DNA from: Vicugna pacos
Taxonomy: Eukaryota; Chordata; Mammalia; Artiodactyla; Camelidae
Length of the DNA: 64,000 bases
Direction: 5' to 3'
Assembly (NCBI RefSeq): GCF_048564905.1
Contig: NW_027328742.1
Span: 21,886,428-21,950,427, forward strand
Shown: positions 1-13,169 of the stretch, in pieces
How the letters are laid out: each line of letters starts with the position of its first letter
How positions within the stretch are numbered: position 1 is the stretch's first letter
The notes under the pieces: generated by a model
The model's input: the letters and a program-made list of their open reading frames with translations, nothing else
Databases searched by the model: none
What the model was told of the DNA's origin: nothing
Program-made: the position numbers and the translations under genes

Positions 1-339
1 GGATTTTCAACTTTTACGGAAGAAAGAACCTACTCTGTTCCACCTCCAACAGAGGGCTCTTGTGTTACCTGCGCATCCACCCTGGGCCTCCACACCAGCC
101 ACACCACTTGTCCCCTAGCACACGTGAGCTCTGGCCGCTCAGCGCAAGGCATCGGCTTGTCCCACGTCTTCTGAAGAACTGTGCTTCTCACCCTAAAAAC
201 TCAGAGGCTCAGCTGCCAGCCTGTCTGGGGACCACCCTCCGCCCACCCGGGCTCCAGCCTCTGCTCCAGCCTCCGCTCCCACACGACAGCAGTCAGCTCT
301 GCCAACAAATCCTCAGTGCAGGCACCACGCTGGGTTCCA
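1..339. other. unassigned non-coding sequence
   Basis: Moderately GC-rich sequence with no recognisable exon or repeat. An open frame runs through it on the plus strand from about position 60, but its translation shows no domain, composition bias or repeat that would argue for a protein. I see nothing else here. Confidence 0.4.
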
Positions 340-497
340 CACCGAACTGGATTCTAATCATTTGTTTACACGATGTATTTCTCCCTCCACTCATAGAGTT
401 TCTCAAAGGCAGAAACCAAGTTTTATCCTTGTACCCAGATGCCAGGAAGGCAGCCTGACATGAAACAGACAATAGATATTTACTAAGTGAATGTCCC
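340..497 (+). repeat. L2/MIR-like ancient repeat, 3' end
   Basis: The order of words matches the 3' tail of L2-type elements: a phrase about a tract of 'caaaggcagaaaccaag', then 'ttatccttgtacccagatg', then 'tagatatttactaagtgaat', equivalent to the usual '...aggcagggacc...gtatccccag...aataaatgtttgttgaatga'. It is strongly diverged, consistent with an insertion older than the placental radiation. The exact subfamily cannot be told by eye. Confidence 0.5.
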
Positions 498-3169
498 TGG
501 AAGAACTCAGTGCCAGTGAGAAGACCCACAACTGCCTCTCACAGCTTCCCAGCAGAGGGAACGGACTCCCCATGAACCCCCAGCATTTAAGGACACTGAG
601 TAACCCCCACTGACCCAGGGCAATGCGATGCGGACACTGAGCGCCGGGCACCAGATGCACCCAAGACGCCCCACAGAAAACGCACAGGGTCCTCACTGAG
701 TGTGCAAGGCCTGGGCTCCACGCCCGGACTCAGTGCTCAGTATCTCAGAACCTTTCTCAGCCAGGCAGCCACCCAGATCTGGCTTCCTCCTTTTCTCAGG
801 TAGGGCAAGCAGATCCAGGCCCGGCATTGGAGTGTCAACCGGACAGCCAGGTGCGTGGCACCAGCTCACTGTCACCTACAGCTCCCCTCCCAGGTGGGGC
901 GGCATCCTTCCCCCCACCCTCTCCTCACAGGGCACTGGGGTGCTCGAGTTTTTAGGACTGTCATTCTTTAGTCTCTACTTCAGTGTCCTTTTTGGGTCCG
1001 TCTTCCTCGAGGCCCCAACTGGAGTCTATCTCTATCCTGCTAGACCCCTGTGCCAGCAGCTTCCTCACTGGGAGCAGGTGCCACCCGGGCCTGGGCTCCG
1101 TCTTCTAGCGAGTGTCCCCCAGTTACCACGTGGATTGCCTTCCTGGTTCATGGAAGGGCAGAGCCTAACCCCTGGGTCCCAGGCTCCATGGTGACACACA
1201 CCAACTACATCTAACTAAAATTACTTTGCCCAAAGGCCTCCTAATTACCGTGGGGGGCCACCTCATTTATAAAATCATGTCTGGTGGCAGTTCAGCTACC
1301 TGGTTGGAACATGCTTAAATGAAGTTTAAAGTCACAGGCAAACGGAAGAGAGTAATTGTCTGAAAGCCCATGAACCCTACGAGTTTGACACTGCAAGCTC
1401 TTCGTGACAGAAGAAACCGAGAAAGGGCACGGCTAACTCAGCACAAGGGATCTTCCAAAATTACTAAATAAAGACTACACACTCCATCAAGAAATTTTAA
1501 ACAGATTCATTTATGGAATAAGTCTCAAAATGGAACTAATTAACATGGATAACGTAATTATAAGCCTACATAGGTTTTTTTTATTATTATTGTTACTGGC
1601 TTTTTGTTGTTATTTCTTAATTACTAACTATAAGACACTTACAACTCCTTAAATAAAGGACATAATTAAAACTGATATTGGCAGCATTTGTATTACATTT
1701 TTGTGGTAAAGTACCATGTTTAGCCTCTTGAGATATGTGAATATGTGTCCTAACAAGTTATCCTATAGAAGAGTCCTGAAATATAGAAACACAAAATAAA
1801 CATTCAAAATCATATGTGACAACTAAAAACAAAAAAAATCAAACCCTAGAGTGAAGGAAGCTTTATACAACACCTGAAATGTTCTGCAGTCTCACTAACG
1901 AATCTCTTGTCGATCTGCACTTTAATCACATACCACCAGATCCCGCTACCTGATCAGGATTCTACATGCCAGCCTGTGTTAACTGCTTCCTTCACAGAAA
2001 TACTCCTCATTCTACAATAAAATTCATTCTGCTGTGCCACGGGCTCATATCCTCACAGGTGCAAACTTGTTAAACAATTAATTTCCTAGGACTAAATCAA
2101 TTTCCTTAATTTACTTTAAACGTGATGGCAAGGACATTTAATGAGCAGTAAGACAATTCAGGACAACGTTACGATGGTAATTCTCTCTGGGGATTAGAAG
2201 CGTCGCAGCACGGCCTCCACAGACTCCCCAGAGAGAAAGCGACGTCCTGGTAACTCCTGGAGGTGCTGTTATCAGTGATCTAACAGACAAGCCACTGCTG
2301 ATTACAGTATTTGACACCATTAATAAGGTTTATATTGTTATTGCACTTTTATCTCTTACTGGTGATTTTCATATTACCAACCATGTGATTTTAAAAGTCT
2401 TATTTTATATTAATATTCCTAAATTTCTCCAAAATTCAAAAGTAACAAAACTTCAAAATGCTTTTCTATTTTATTTGGCAATAAAGCTCATGCTACGTAC
2501 GATCATTAAAAAGAGATTACTCATCTCCAAACTACACAAACTAGAATATCTTTTTGACAATATCTAACAACTCTGTTATGTATTACTTTCTACAAACCTC
2601 ACTGAAAATAAAAAAAATGAAACAACACTTTTTTTTTAAAAAACCACATGTGCCAGCAGAGTCTAATTAGTCATGCTTCTTTCCATCTGAGAAATGACTT
2701 CCCTAAAATTTCTTGAACTACTTCAGCAGTAACCTATTCCTAAAGATACTAAGGGTGGGAGATTTACGTCAGTTGGAACAATACGTCATTAATCATTATT
2801 ACTGGCTTTATATCAAACAAAGGAGACAATTCATTGTAGCATAAGAAAAATGAGTGACCAAATATAACCAATTACCTGATTAAACATTTATAAGACCCTG
2901 GTGTTTGTATCATTTAAGCATCATTAGTTACACCACACAGCATAATAATCACTATATCCAAATTACGTAACCAAAAATACTGATTACCTTTCCCAGCATA
3001 CCATGAGCAGGATAGTTAATTAATGACAAAGACATTCCCACCCGCCAGGAGCACCATCAGCTATACCCGTAAAATTAAATAGGGCAGGCAAAAGGCTCAG
3101 GGAGACAGAGACGGACGGAGACAAATAGAGGGAAGAGGTTTCCACAATTTATTCATTTATTCCACAATT
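498..3169. other. non-coding stretch, no gene seen
   Basis: The first part (to about 1200) is GC-moderate with a few CpGs; from about 1200 to 3170 it is AT-rich. There is no recognisable exon, tRNA, SINE or L1. Short T-rich and A-rich runs occur near 1575-1610 and 2600-2645. The open frame at 700-1194 gives a translation without family resemblance or clear coding bias, so I do not call it a gene. Confidence 0.4.
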
Positions 3170-3440
3170 ATTAATAGAGGAGGGGGCAAACAAATACAAA
3201 AACAATAAAAAGACAGTAAGCAAATACACAGTAATATCTAATATTTAAGTACTATGCAGAGAAATACAATGGAGCGATACAGTGGAAAATGAGTGGATGG
3301 TTATTTTAAACTGGATAACTCTGGGAGGACCCTGCTGAGGGGGTGACCTTTATGTTGAGATTGAAAAACCAGAAGGAAAAGGAAGAGCAGAAAGAACCCC
3401 TGGAGAAAATGTCCTCGGGAAAGGAATGAGCTCGTGTGCT
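3170..3440 (+). repeat. ancient interspersed repeat, family not named
   Basis: The stretch carries phrases typical of a widespread old mammalian repeat: a segment of 'acaaacaaatac' and 'agacagtaagcaaa' words, then 'gggaggaccctgctgagg' and 'gggtgacctttatgttgaga', where related copies read as fast-evolving variants of 'gaggaggtgacatttgagc'. A similar phrase, 'aaagacagtgagcaaa', recurs at 7441. I recognise the pattern but cannot name the family with confidence. Confidence 0.4.
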
Positions 3441-4039
3441 CAAGGAAGACGGGCTGGCGCGCGGGGAGCAGGGTGGAGGCGGGACGCGCGGGCGGCCACG
3501 CCGTGCGCCGCAGCAAGAGGAAGGACCCCAGCTGCCGGCAGGGAAGCACTGCGCCGTGATCTCACGCACACTCACAGGGAGAACTCACTCAGGACGCTGC
3601 ATGCACAAGGAAGTGGGGCGGAGGAGGAGGAGGATTGCAGGAGTGGGAGCAGGGAGCCTGGACAGAAAGGTAGTGGGCCTGACCTGACAGTTATAGTGAG
3701 ACGCAGCAGCAGATGGAATCAGGATGTGACCGTGAGGCAGAGGCAGAGAAGATGCTGAGGAGTGGAGTCTGAGGAGTGGAGTCTGAGGAGTGGGGACAGA
3801 GCGGGTAAGTCATAGATGTGGGCTTGTGCACCTCGATGGACAGTGATACCAGTTACTGAGGTAAACAAGGCTAAAGAAGCAGTGTGGGCAGAAAGCGGTA
3901 ATAAAAACCAAATAAAGGACGTAATACGATGCAGAAGCAGGCCATGGGCAGAGGAACCTGTGTGCCTAGATCATCGTGTAGAATGCAGTCACTGTCGCCA
4001 TCACCATCGCCACCCTCTAATGAGGGTTAACCATCAGCA
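3441..4039. other. non-coding, includes a short tandem triplication
   Basis: GC-rich at 3450-3560, then purine-rich. At about 3755-3797 a 14-base unit reading 'gaggagtggagtct' is repeated roughly three times in tandem. From 3975 to 4075 there are several CAT/CAC triplet runs leading into a MIR. No gene is recognisable. Confidence 0.4.
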
Positions 4040-4310
4040 GCATCGTCATCCAACCAGCACTAACTACTGGCCGTACCATCATCATCCAACGAGTGCCATC
4101 TCTGTGCCCAGCACCACAGTGAAAGCTCCATATCTGCTGGAGGTAAAAACTACTGTTTCTCTAATTTACTGATGAGACAAGTGAGGCTTATAGATGTTAA
4201 ATAACCTGCCCTCCCTCACACAGCTAGACAGTCGGGGCTGGAGGGTCCCAGACACTCATCCCAGGCAATCTGACTTCAGAGCTCATGCTCTTAGCCACCA
4301 CACCAACCAG
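4040..4310 (+). repeat. MIR SINE, nearly full core and tail
   Basis: The text follows the MIR consensus closely: 'ctgatgagacaagtgagg' (for 'cagatgaggaaactgagg'), 'taaataacctgcc' (for 'taagtaacttgcc'), 'cacacagctaga', then 'caggcaatctgacttcaga' and 'gctcatgctcttagccacca'. MIR is a tRNA-derived CORE-SINE that stopped moving before the placental radiation, so this is a neutral fossil. The divergence looks typical of such copies. Confidence 0.9.
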
Positions 4311-6249
4311 CCCTCCCGCCTCCTCCAGCTCCTCCACATCCTCCTCCCCGTGGATGCTGGTGTTCCACAGAGTACCATCCTCCGCCTTCCCTTCTCGCTC
4401 TGCTCACTCTGGTCAGTGTCATCCACTGTCCAACCTCCCCCACCGCTGGTTCTGGAAGGTAGTGTTGAGTTACACTGATTCCTGGTGCTCTCCTCACCCT
4501 CCACTGGATGCCCACCTCACGGTAACTCTTCTAAAACCTCCTCCTCCACCACCCTCTTGTCCTCCTGCACCAAATGAGGTCCAGTCAAGGGAAAAACAAA
4601 AAGAATGCATCATTAAATTTATTTTATGTAAGTGCTCTTAGAAAAAGAAATGTATCAAAATTTCTAAATTTGGGAAATATTTGTTTTATGAATATTTAGT
4701 GAGAAATCTGTCAAACATAACCAAGGCCATACGAAAGTCATATAATAGTCACATAATAATGATATAAAGGGAGACAAAATATAAAGGTATCCTAAATGTA
4801 AAATGATACAATCGAATTCTAACAAACACATTAGAATCTATGCACTGAACGCTGCTCTTCAAACCTGCACCACGGGAGGACATGCACTTACTCCAGGAAG
4901 GCTTCCAACGCCGAACATGTATTCGTAACCCCTCCTGTGGAACTGTCATCAGCTTGTGAACCATATGAAAATCACTGGCCTCATTTAAGAAGACAGCTCA
5001 TTTTGATCAAAGGAAGAATGAATACCAAGATTATACTTTTTTCACCAAGTACGTGTTTGGCTCCAAAGGATTTTTAAATTATCTCCAAATATCAAATTCA
5101 CCCTCAAAAATGGAACTACTTTCATCACTGTATTTCTTAAAACTATATGTCAGGCTCTGAATGCAGTTCCAGGTGGAGTTTGGAAACTTCGATTCATGTC
5201 GACCTCATCTTTGCCCACTCCACTCTCAATGGACTATTCAAAAATAAATTTCCAAGAGAGAAGATGAGAGAATCCTTTCTGTAGCCCCATTTTTTCAATC
5301 ATCTAAATCCCTCAAGGAACTTCCTCTAAAATTTGAGAAACACTTATCCCTAAATATGTAAATATGAACAATCAATCTAAATCCAGAGCTCAGCCAGGCT
5401 CTAAACATTCTGATACCACTTCTCATCTGACAGATCTCTTATACTATATGGCCCCATAGTCACTTCCTAAAATAACTCTAAAGTAACTAAAATCTATACG
5501 ATATTAACATAGTACAGTTAGACTGATTACTGTTTTGCTTTCATTTAGAGATCAATCCATTCATTCAGCATGGATTTATGGAGCACCCGTTACCTACTAT
5601 TCACTGATACAAAACACGACCTACAGACCTCGTGAGCACTGCACTCCTGGTGGAATGTATTCTCATTTACTAGAAGCACACCCGTGTATGAAATGACCCA
5701 AAAACGAGTCATCTTTTTGTTGCCTTCTTAATTTCACATTTCCTCTCAGAGAACTTTCCTCAGGGTCTCTTCATGTAGTTCACATACATTATAATGAGCC
5801 CTTATGCTTATTACCTTCTGCTGGAGACTAAATCTCCCCGAACAGCTCCTGACACCATCACCCTGGCACCCGAGATCCTGGAGCCCAAAGAGAGTGCAAT
5901 GTAAGCAAGACAAGGCTGAACCCGAGTCCAAAGCAGGGAGTGACACGAGGTGCAGCTGGAGAGGAGAAAGGAGACCAGGGGATGCAAGACCCTTCCCGGC
6001 ACACGTGAAAATGCAGAATCCATCCCAAAAGTCAAAGAAAGTAACGCATCAAAAGGTACACTTTGGAAACATGACTCTTGCTACAATGTAAAGAATGAAC
6101 TAGAAACGGTAACACGAGAGGTAAAGAGACCAGATCCGAAGCTTCTGCAACAAGCTAGACAAGAGGTGGCAGTAATCTAAAGGGGAGCGGTCACCGTCAG
6201 GATGTGAAGACTCAGCAGGTTCACTAGCTAGTGAGGGAGTCCAATCAAG
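4311..6249. other. non-coding stretch, no gene seen
   Basis: A pyrimidine-rich, CCTCC-bearing patch at 4311-4570 is followed by AT-rich sequence to 5750. Around 5555-5600 there is a weak match to the 'ttcattcaacaaatatttattgagcacc' type of phrase found in old repeats. At 6118-6240 words such as 'gagaccagatccgaagcttc' and 'gtcaggatgtgaagactc' resemble the medium-reiterated repeat also seen at 7340-8330. No exon or RNA gene is recognisable. Confidence 0.35.
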
Positions 6250-6890
6250 GGGGCAGGAAAACTGGCTAAACGCGAAGCATGAGGCCCGCCTGCCTGCGGT
6301 CCGGACAACCAGGCGGGCAGGGCTACCCGACACAGGGAAGACAGGCCGGGCCAGAACACGCCTCGAAGACGAGGAGCCGGAGGTGCCCGGAAACACGAAG
6401 GGTCACGAGGACTGGGACGGTGAGACTGGCCAGGAAGTGTGTGAGGAGCGTCTGCCGGGAAGCGAGCGAGCCGCCGACAGCCCCACCCCAGGGCCGCGTG
6501 CGACCTGGGCCGGGCGAGCCCGGGCCTCCCCGTGTGCGAGGTGTGCGCGGCGGCCTGATGTCGGGGGTGACGGACATGCAAACCGCTCGGCGCGGGGCGG
6601 CCGCGCTGTGAGAACCAAGCAGCAGCGGCACTGCGCCCGGGACGAAGGCGAGACGCAGGTGACGGCGAGGCAGGGAGCCTGGGGCCACCGGGAGGCCGAG
6701 ACGGAGCCTCCACGCGGCGGGGCTCACCAGCCCCCCTCCCAAGAAGGAGCGGGTGGGGTCTGGAAGAGGCTCTGCGGATGCGGAGGGTGAGCCTCTGCCG
6801 CTGACCCTCCCGGCGCGGGGACCAGAGAGCGAGCCGCCCCACGTGCCAGGTGACGGGGGACAGCGACCACGGGGGGAGGAGGCTCGCTCC
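6250..6890. promoter_or_regulatory. CpG-rich, island-like block
   Basis: CpG dinucleotides are dense through this stretch, with runs such as 'gccgggcgagcccgggcc', 'ggcgcggggcggccgcgc' and 'cggcgcggggacc'. The flanks on both sides are CpG-poor. CpG density of this kind usually marks a promoter or an unmethylated regulatory region in a mammal. I see no TATA box, no clear first exon and no conserved coding frame; several overlapping open frames exist on both strands only because GC-rich DNA lacks stops. It could equally be a CpG-rich relic of a duplicated repeat. Confidence 0.45.
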
Positions 6891-7339
6891 GGGTACAGCA
6901 AGGAGGTGGAAAGAAAGTCAGTAAGAAGTGCAGGCTGTACGTGGTTTTCTCTAATAAACCATTTACTATATATATATATTTACATTTGTACACAGGCTTT
7001 ACCAAAAAAAAGAGTAAAACGGTACATTAAGAGCTCAGACATCTCAGACAACGTACGGGAGTCCTGGGCTCAGAGAGCTGTGGAAGCTCTTCCTGGAGGA
7101 AGTTCCCCCTCTCTCTCTCTCTCTCTCTCTCAGCTTTCTTCCTTGCTGCGATGCAGGCTCGTTCCTCACGTCTAGTCTGACAAAGCGATGCCAAGAATGG
7201 CTTCCTACCATCCCTCTGATGGGGGCACCGAGGTATGGGCCACTGCTTGAACTTGTGCCTAAAAATTCTAGAGATACTGATATATTTTAATATTCATTTA
7301 AAAAGTGGTGCTTGAGAAGAAAGAGAATGGGTTGACTTG
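6891..7339. other. non-coding with short (TA)n and (CT)n runs
   Basis: A short TA run lies at 6968-6980 and a CT microsatellite at 7108-7131. Otherwise this is unassigned AT-moderate sequence with no recognisable gene. Confidence 0.5.
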
Positions 7340-8330
7340 ACACCACGTTTGTCTTCAGCAAGTGTTTACTGAATGCCTACCATGTGCTCCAGGTACTGTT
7401 CTGGAGACTGGGAATGAAGTTTATACTCTGGAGAAAGAGGAAAGACAGTGAGCAAAATAGAAGGGATAAGTGGCTTAATGGGTGGGTGTGAAGGGTCGGC
7501 TTTCATGGGACGGCCGAGGAAGGTGGCGTCTGCACACACACTGGAAGAAGATGAGTGGGGGGAGCCACGATGAGGAAGGATGAGAAACTACTAGATTTTA
7601 AAGAGAGATGATTTGACTGAAATTGTATATTTTATATTTAAATGTTAAATAATTTTGCCCTGACTTACATGCTGACAGTAGACTGAAGTGAGGACAGGAC
7701 AGAAACAGAGACCAACTGGGGAGTGACCGCAGTAAGTTACAGGGAAAATGAAAATAACTGAGCAGAGTGACAGCAGCAAATGAGGCAAGAAGTACTCCCA
7801 CCCGAAGTGTATGCAGAAGGGGGCGCTGCGGGACCTGTCAGCGGTGAGACAGGACATGCGAGAGATGGGGGGTCGGGGACGTCTCCAGGAGCTTTGGCCT
7901 GGGCAGATCAAAGGAGGGACATGCCGCCAACTGTGACAGAGAGGCCTGCACACAGACAGTTTGTGGGAACATTCACAGTTCAGTTTCACATGTGCCCAGT
8001 TTGAGACACGCAAATTTGATGACAAGTAGGTGACTGGCTGCTCGCGTCTGGGATCAGGAGGTAGATCCAGTCTAAAGTAGAGAGGCCACCAGCACGCGGA
8101 CCATACTCAGGATCATGAACCTGGAAGGGATCTCCAAGCAGCGCACATAGGGCAAGACGCTCTGGGCCGCAGAGCGCTCCGCTGCGAAGAGTCCAGGAGG
8201 GGAGGGAAGTCAGCAAAGGACAGACCAGTAAGCCGAGAAGGAAACAAGGCTCTCGGAAGCAGAGCAATGAACAGGTTTCAAAGAACAGAATGCAGCCGAC
8301 TCTCTCAAGTGTAGCTGACGACCAAGGAAG
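7340..8330 (+). repeat. long ancient interspersed repeat, family not named
   Basis: Successive phrases match the order found in a common long, non-coding mammalian repeat: 'gtttactgaatgcctacc', 'ccaggtactgttctggag', 'agacagtgagcaaa', then near 7700 'gagaccaactggggagtgac', near 8000 'cagtttgagacacg' and 'gtaggtgactggctgc', and near 8290 'atgcagccgactctctc'. The colinearity over about 1 kb is the evidence; each phrase alone is weak. Microsatellite and CpG content are not unusual. I cannot name the family by eye. Confidence 0.4.
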
Positions 8331-11300
8331 ACAAGGTCTAAGGGTGGCGCAGGGACTGAGCACAGGAGGCCCCGGGGACCGGGGCGAGAGCAGCCGCGGC
8401 GGCACGGAGGGGAGAAAGCCCCCCCCCCCGAGCACACCTAAGAGAGCGAAGGGGGAACAGGACACAGACCTACACAGCTAAGGACTCAGCAGCAAAAGGC
8501 AACAGAGAGAGAGGTGAACGGCTGGAGAAAAGAAGGACTTTGAAAGCCGTTTTCTGGTTGGGGTTTGTTCTGGTTCGCCGTTTAGATGGGAGACCTCGCA
8601 GCACACAGCGCCACGCAGAGCCCAGCGGGCGTGGGGCTGCACACGGCTCTGGTGGCCCGGGCAGGGCTGGCGCAGCTGACAGGGCAGATGAGGCCGACCG
8701 CGCGCTGCAGGTCCCGGGGAAGTCCTCGTCTGACTGCTTCCGTCTGTCGGTGAAACAGGAAGCAAGGGCACAGCAGCTGAGAGAGAGGACAGGGAGTGGG
8801 GGTTCTGAGGAGAGGGGACAGGAGACGCCGCTGGGGAGTGGGCAGCGCGGGGACCAAGGACAGGACTGCTGGCAGCACTGAGCCTCACTGGAGGTTCAAG
8901 GGCATCAGCTCTAACTACAGCAGGTCTCTTCCCTCGGAGCAGCCGCCACTCCATCCCCCAGACCTGCAGCAATAAAGCGGCTGGATGAGGCTGTTAGGTG
9001 GAGAACGTCACCTCAACTTCTGCAGAGGCTTCTGAAAACAGAGGCTGTGCTCAATGCCATAGGACAAAACCTTGGCAAACTCAACTTAGCAAAAGAAGCA
9101 AACGACACAATGACCTTTATTTCACAAAGAAAGTAGTTCTGTAAGACGGGCTAAAGAGAGGGGGAGGTGACCCACTCAACCCAGCCGGCCCCCTGTCCGC
9201 CCCGCTCGCTCCCAGAGGCGCGCGAGCTCGGGGCGGCAGGCCGGGCCGCCGGCCAGCCTGAGGGGAGGCTCGGGTTGGAAGACTCCCAGATGAGACTCTC
9301 ATCCCTTCCAAGCCGTTAAAAGGAGGAGCACCAACTCTCCTGCCTGTAGATCTGGGCTGCTTTCCCTCCTTCGCAGGGAGCCAGTGTCACACTGGGCATC
9401 TTCAAACTACAGATAATAATTATACCCTAGGTCCTGACGACTATTCCAACTAAAACTAATTCTCCCTTGAGTCGCTCCCACAAAGTCTTTACGCTGCACG
9501 CTGATTGTAATCATTTTATATTTATCTTTATGATAAAAATTGAATGTATCATAGCTCTCTTCACTCAATGACCAGAAATTAAAAACTCACAAATTGTTAG
9601 CTGTAAATATCCATTGTTTAAAATTTGTCTTATACTAAAAAGCAGACATTTTACTATTTCTGTCACCATCTTTTATACAGTTTGCATTTTAAAAAATTTA
9701 GCCAAATCCACTGTCCTACAAACTAGAGTCCAAAAGCAATGTGAATATATAGGACACAAATCCAGTCAAATAAATCCTTTCAGTACTTTCCAGGCTTCAA
9801 TGAAAGGAATCAAAGAAAGAAAAAGGGAAGGAAAGGGAAGCTGATAGGAAAAAAAAAAAAACTAAGTTCAAAAGAATGACAATAATACAAAAAAATAGAT
9901 ACATAAATCTCACATTCTAAGGCTTAAAAAAAAGGAACTCACACTGTACTAAAAATGAAACCACATATTATGCATTATGGGGTCAGAGTATTCATCTCAG
10001 AACAAGGAAAAGACAGATATGCCAAGAATACACATCACTTGTCATAACACAGGGAATTGGTCTCTGACACCTAGAAAGCTGACTTCCTCCGTTTGCTGCT
10101 TCTGTCCAGACACGCACTAGCATCTCAAAAGCAGAAGCAGTCACTCAGCTAACCATATGTTGCTGCATCACCCCGTTATTCAGGCCAGTGGTGTGGAACA
10201 AAACAAAAGCAGGCTGCCAACCCCGAGCAGAGGCTGTCCTTTGCCAGCCTTTTAAAATAATGCTACTGAGAGCAGGAACATTTTTCAGAGACTTAATAGG
10301 CAGTAACGCCTGTAAACTCTTGTCGGGTAACCTCACACCATCAGTCTGGATGCAGAGGCAGAAGACCCTCCCTCCCCCCCACACTTGCCACAGGCAGTGA
10401 GAACCTGGGGTGACACTTGCTGATTTCCACGTGGGAGCAGCGGCAGGAGGAAGAGAGGAATGGAACCACGTGAAAGAGACGCAGAACCACGTGTGTGATT
10501 TTGACATTTATGCCGCGTGGTAGCCCGTGGGTCCCAGGGAACCAGGACTCTCATTTTCGCCTCCTAATGCCACTCTGACCTTCCCTGATCGGTGAGTCAG
10601 TAGGAGGCAGAAATTACAGTGCTCATTCTTTTTTTCCTTTGAAATTTAGGGCTGTTCAAAACCAAACATTTCAAAATCATAAGACAAACTCCCTAATCTG
10701 AGAGCTGCTTCTTTCACTGTCTTCACTGGAGACAACGAATATGAAACAAGAGTATCCAAGCATGTCTGTAAAAATAGCACTAAGATAATGTTTGTATCTA
10801 ACAGAAAGAAGCTGCCTACTATAACCTTGACAAATTTATGATCGTAGCACAAAATATAAATGATAGATTTTAAAAAAAATCATCTTGAAATTAAAATACT
10901 GGCCTTACTCTAAGCTAAAAGGTGTCTCTTCCAAACACAGTACAGAGAATTCAGAAAGGCATAACAAAGCAACTGAAAGTGCAATTAAGTAAAGGGATAA
11001 TTTAAACACGTTCACGTGAAGAAGCACTGGTTGGTTTCAATCGCACAACCGTGCTGAGCCCCGGCTCCACGCGCAGAGCTGCGGGACCACGGGGCAGCCG
11101 CGGTAGGGCACAGCCCGAATCCTTACGGAGAGTTTGACCCAACAGGAAAGATAAGGACAATGTCCATATGAAATGACCCCAAGACCTCAGAAACAGCAGA
11201 AGAGACATACGAAGAATGTATCATCAAGTTTCCAAGAAAAAAATACTACGTCCACAAAATCGGAAAAACCTTCAGAGTGGAGGTGGCATTTTAGATGCTC

Positions 11301-12249
11301 CTTGAAGGATGGGCAGGATTTCAAACATTGGAGAGGGAGGTGAAGGGTGAAAAACGAATAAAGTACAGAGGCAGAAAAGATAGTTTACTCTGTAGGCAGT
11401 ATTTCCCGAGCTGCGCTTCACAGACACTGATTCGAGAGAAGCCAACAGATGTGCTCTAAAAAAGGGTGCTGTAGTCAAATTAGTTTGGAAAACACCACAC
11501 CCTGCAAGGGCCCCCGGAACCTCCCAGCGCACAGTAATACAGCGGAGGCTCTGAGGGCCGCTGCAACAGGGCAGCTGTTCGACCCGAGGCCCCACACTTC
11601 TCTGCTCCAGAGCTCATGTGAAAGAACACCTATGGATTCCTCATTGCCAGAATCACTACCAAGCAAATCTGGGCCAAGGCTCGCAGAGCAACTCTGAGAC
11701 ACCGCGGAGGCCGCACAGCCGCGGGCATGAGGAACCGCGAGACCGAGGTGCCGCCCCGCACGTGGCGGGGACGGCATTTCGGACACGCCACGTGTCTGGA
11801 CTCCGTGGCAAGCATCCACGGTGCGCACTGGAGGCCAAACAATCAATTTCAACAGTGCGTGTAAACATTCCTTTAACTGCGTTTTATGTTGCAGAAAACA
11901 AGCAACTCCAGAACAGGAGAAACACACCCCTAGTCAGAGGGAGCGAGCAAAGGGGCAGTACCGGAAGGCGTCCCGGCGAAAGCGGAGGCGGGCACGAAAC
12001 ACGCAGGCACTGCCCCCGTTTCTGTTTTCCTCCCTAAGCCTGATGTCAACTCTCAGTCTACAGGTCATCCACTTCAAGTTACAGCTACAGCTGCCCTTTT
12101 TTCCATGTCTGTCCATATTTCTAAAACAGTATTTGAAAATATAAACAACGCAGATTTAAACTTGTAAGTGCATAATTAGCACTTCCAGCTACCTCATTTC
12201 CTAAAGGAACTGTGAATGCACTACTTCCTCCTTCACTGTATCTCTGTTT
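8331..12249. other. non-coding stretch with CpG patches
   Basis: CpG-richer patches lie at about 8350-8420, 8580-8870, 9180-9260, 11040-11110 and 11690-11990, separated by AT-rich sequence. At 11270-11370 the text 'ggaggtggcattttagatg' and 'cttgaaggatgggcagga' resembles an old interspersed repeat. Open frames in the CpG patches show no family resemblance. No exon, RNA gene or SINE is supported. Confidence 0.4.
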
Positions 12250-12255
12250 CTCTGC

Positions 12256-12297
12256 GCACACACACGCGTGCACACACACACACTTTCTCTCTCTCTC
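12256..12297. repeat. (CA)n / (CT)n microsatellite
   Basis: An interrupted CA run containing a 'cgcgtg' break passes into a (TC)n run. It is a simple-sequence repeat that could be length-polymorphic. Confidence 0.9.
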
Positions 12298-13169
12298 ATG
12301 GCGGCAGCATCACAACCAATTACCTGTGGCTGGAACTGAGGTACAGGTGGCCCCTGCATTCCTTGTGATTGCTCATCCATTGTCTAATGCAACAGGAACT
12401 TCAGAACTCTGCAAAAAATGTAAAGTTGAAATGTAAATAATGCAATCATTAACAATCTGAGTTGCTCATCATACACCTGATATTTGTGAATGTTAATTTC
12501 ACCTAATCTTTCAAAAGTGCCCAGTAAGACATCCCATACTTTTATCTGCCATCTGCTAAATCCAAGCTCTGTTTGGCTAATACAAATATTCACTGTCCCA
12601 ACTAATCCTTCTCAATAGTAGCATTTTACGCTTAGAAAATCCTGCTTCATGAGATGAAATTCTCCCTTCTCTGTTATGTCTTACAGAGCACAAAAGCTTC
12701 CCCTCACCCTCCTCAGTACAAGATGATCATCGCTGTGGTCAGCTTCATGTAATCACGGCCAGTGCTTCACATTCCTAAAATGCACCTCTTCTTTATATTC
12801 TGAAAGTGTTAGTACTTCTGTTCTTTATGTCCAACTACAATGCTTCCTGTGATTTCTTAGGTTTAAACTTAAAAGGTCGGTCCTCATATGAGTGTTTACT
12901 CTTTTTTGCACACTCTGTTTGTAATTATAAAACACCATCCATTAATTCAGCAAACACAGTAGGCTGAAGCCAGTCATGTGCCAAGTACTGCACAAAGCTC
13001 ACAGACCGAACTACAAAGGAAACAAATGCCAAGTATCTCTAGGCTCTTCCTAAGAGTAATTTTATAACTAAAATCTTGTGGGTTAAAAAGTTAGGGTCCA
13101 CTTAAACAGGATCAACAGATGGAGAAACTAAAACACATCTTCACTTCATCATACTCTTTAAAAAGCAGT
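12298..13169. other. AT-rich non-coding stretch
   Basis: No gene, SINE or L1 is recognisable. Around 12935-12990 the words 'attcagcaaacacagtagg' and 'catgtgccaagtactg' suggest a fragment of an old interspersed repeat, too short to name. Confidence 0.4.

Noticed and set aside
700-1194. A 164-residue frame in GC-moderate sequence
   Set aside because: Its composition is not protein-like, no domain is visible, and a competing frame exists on the other strand.
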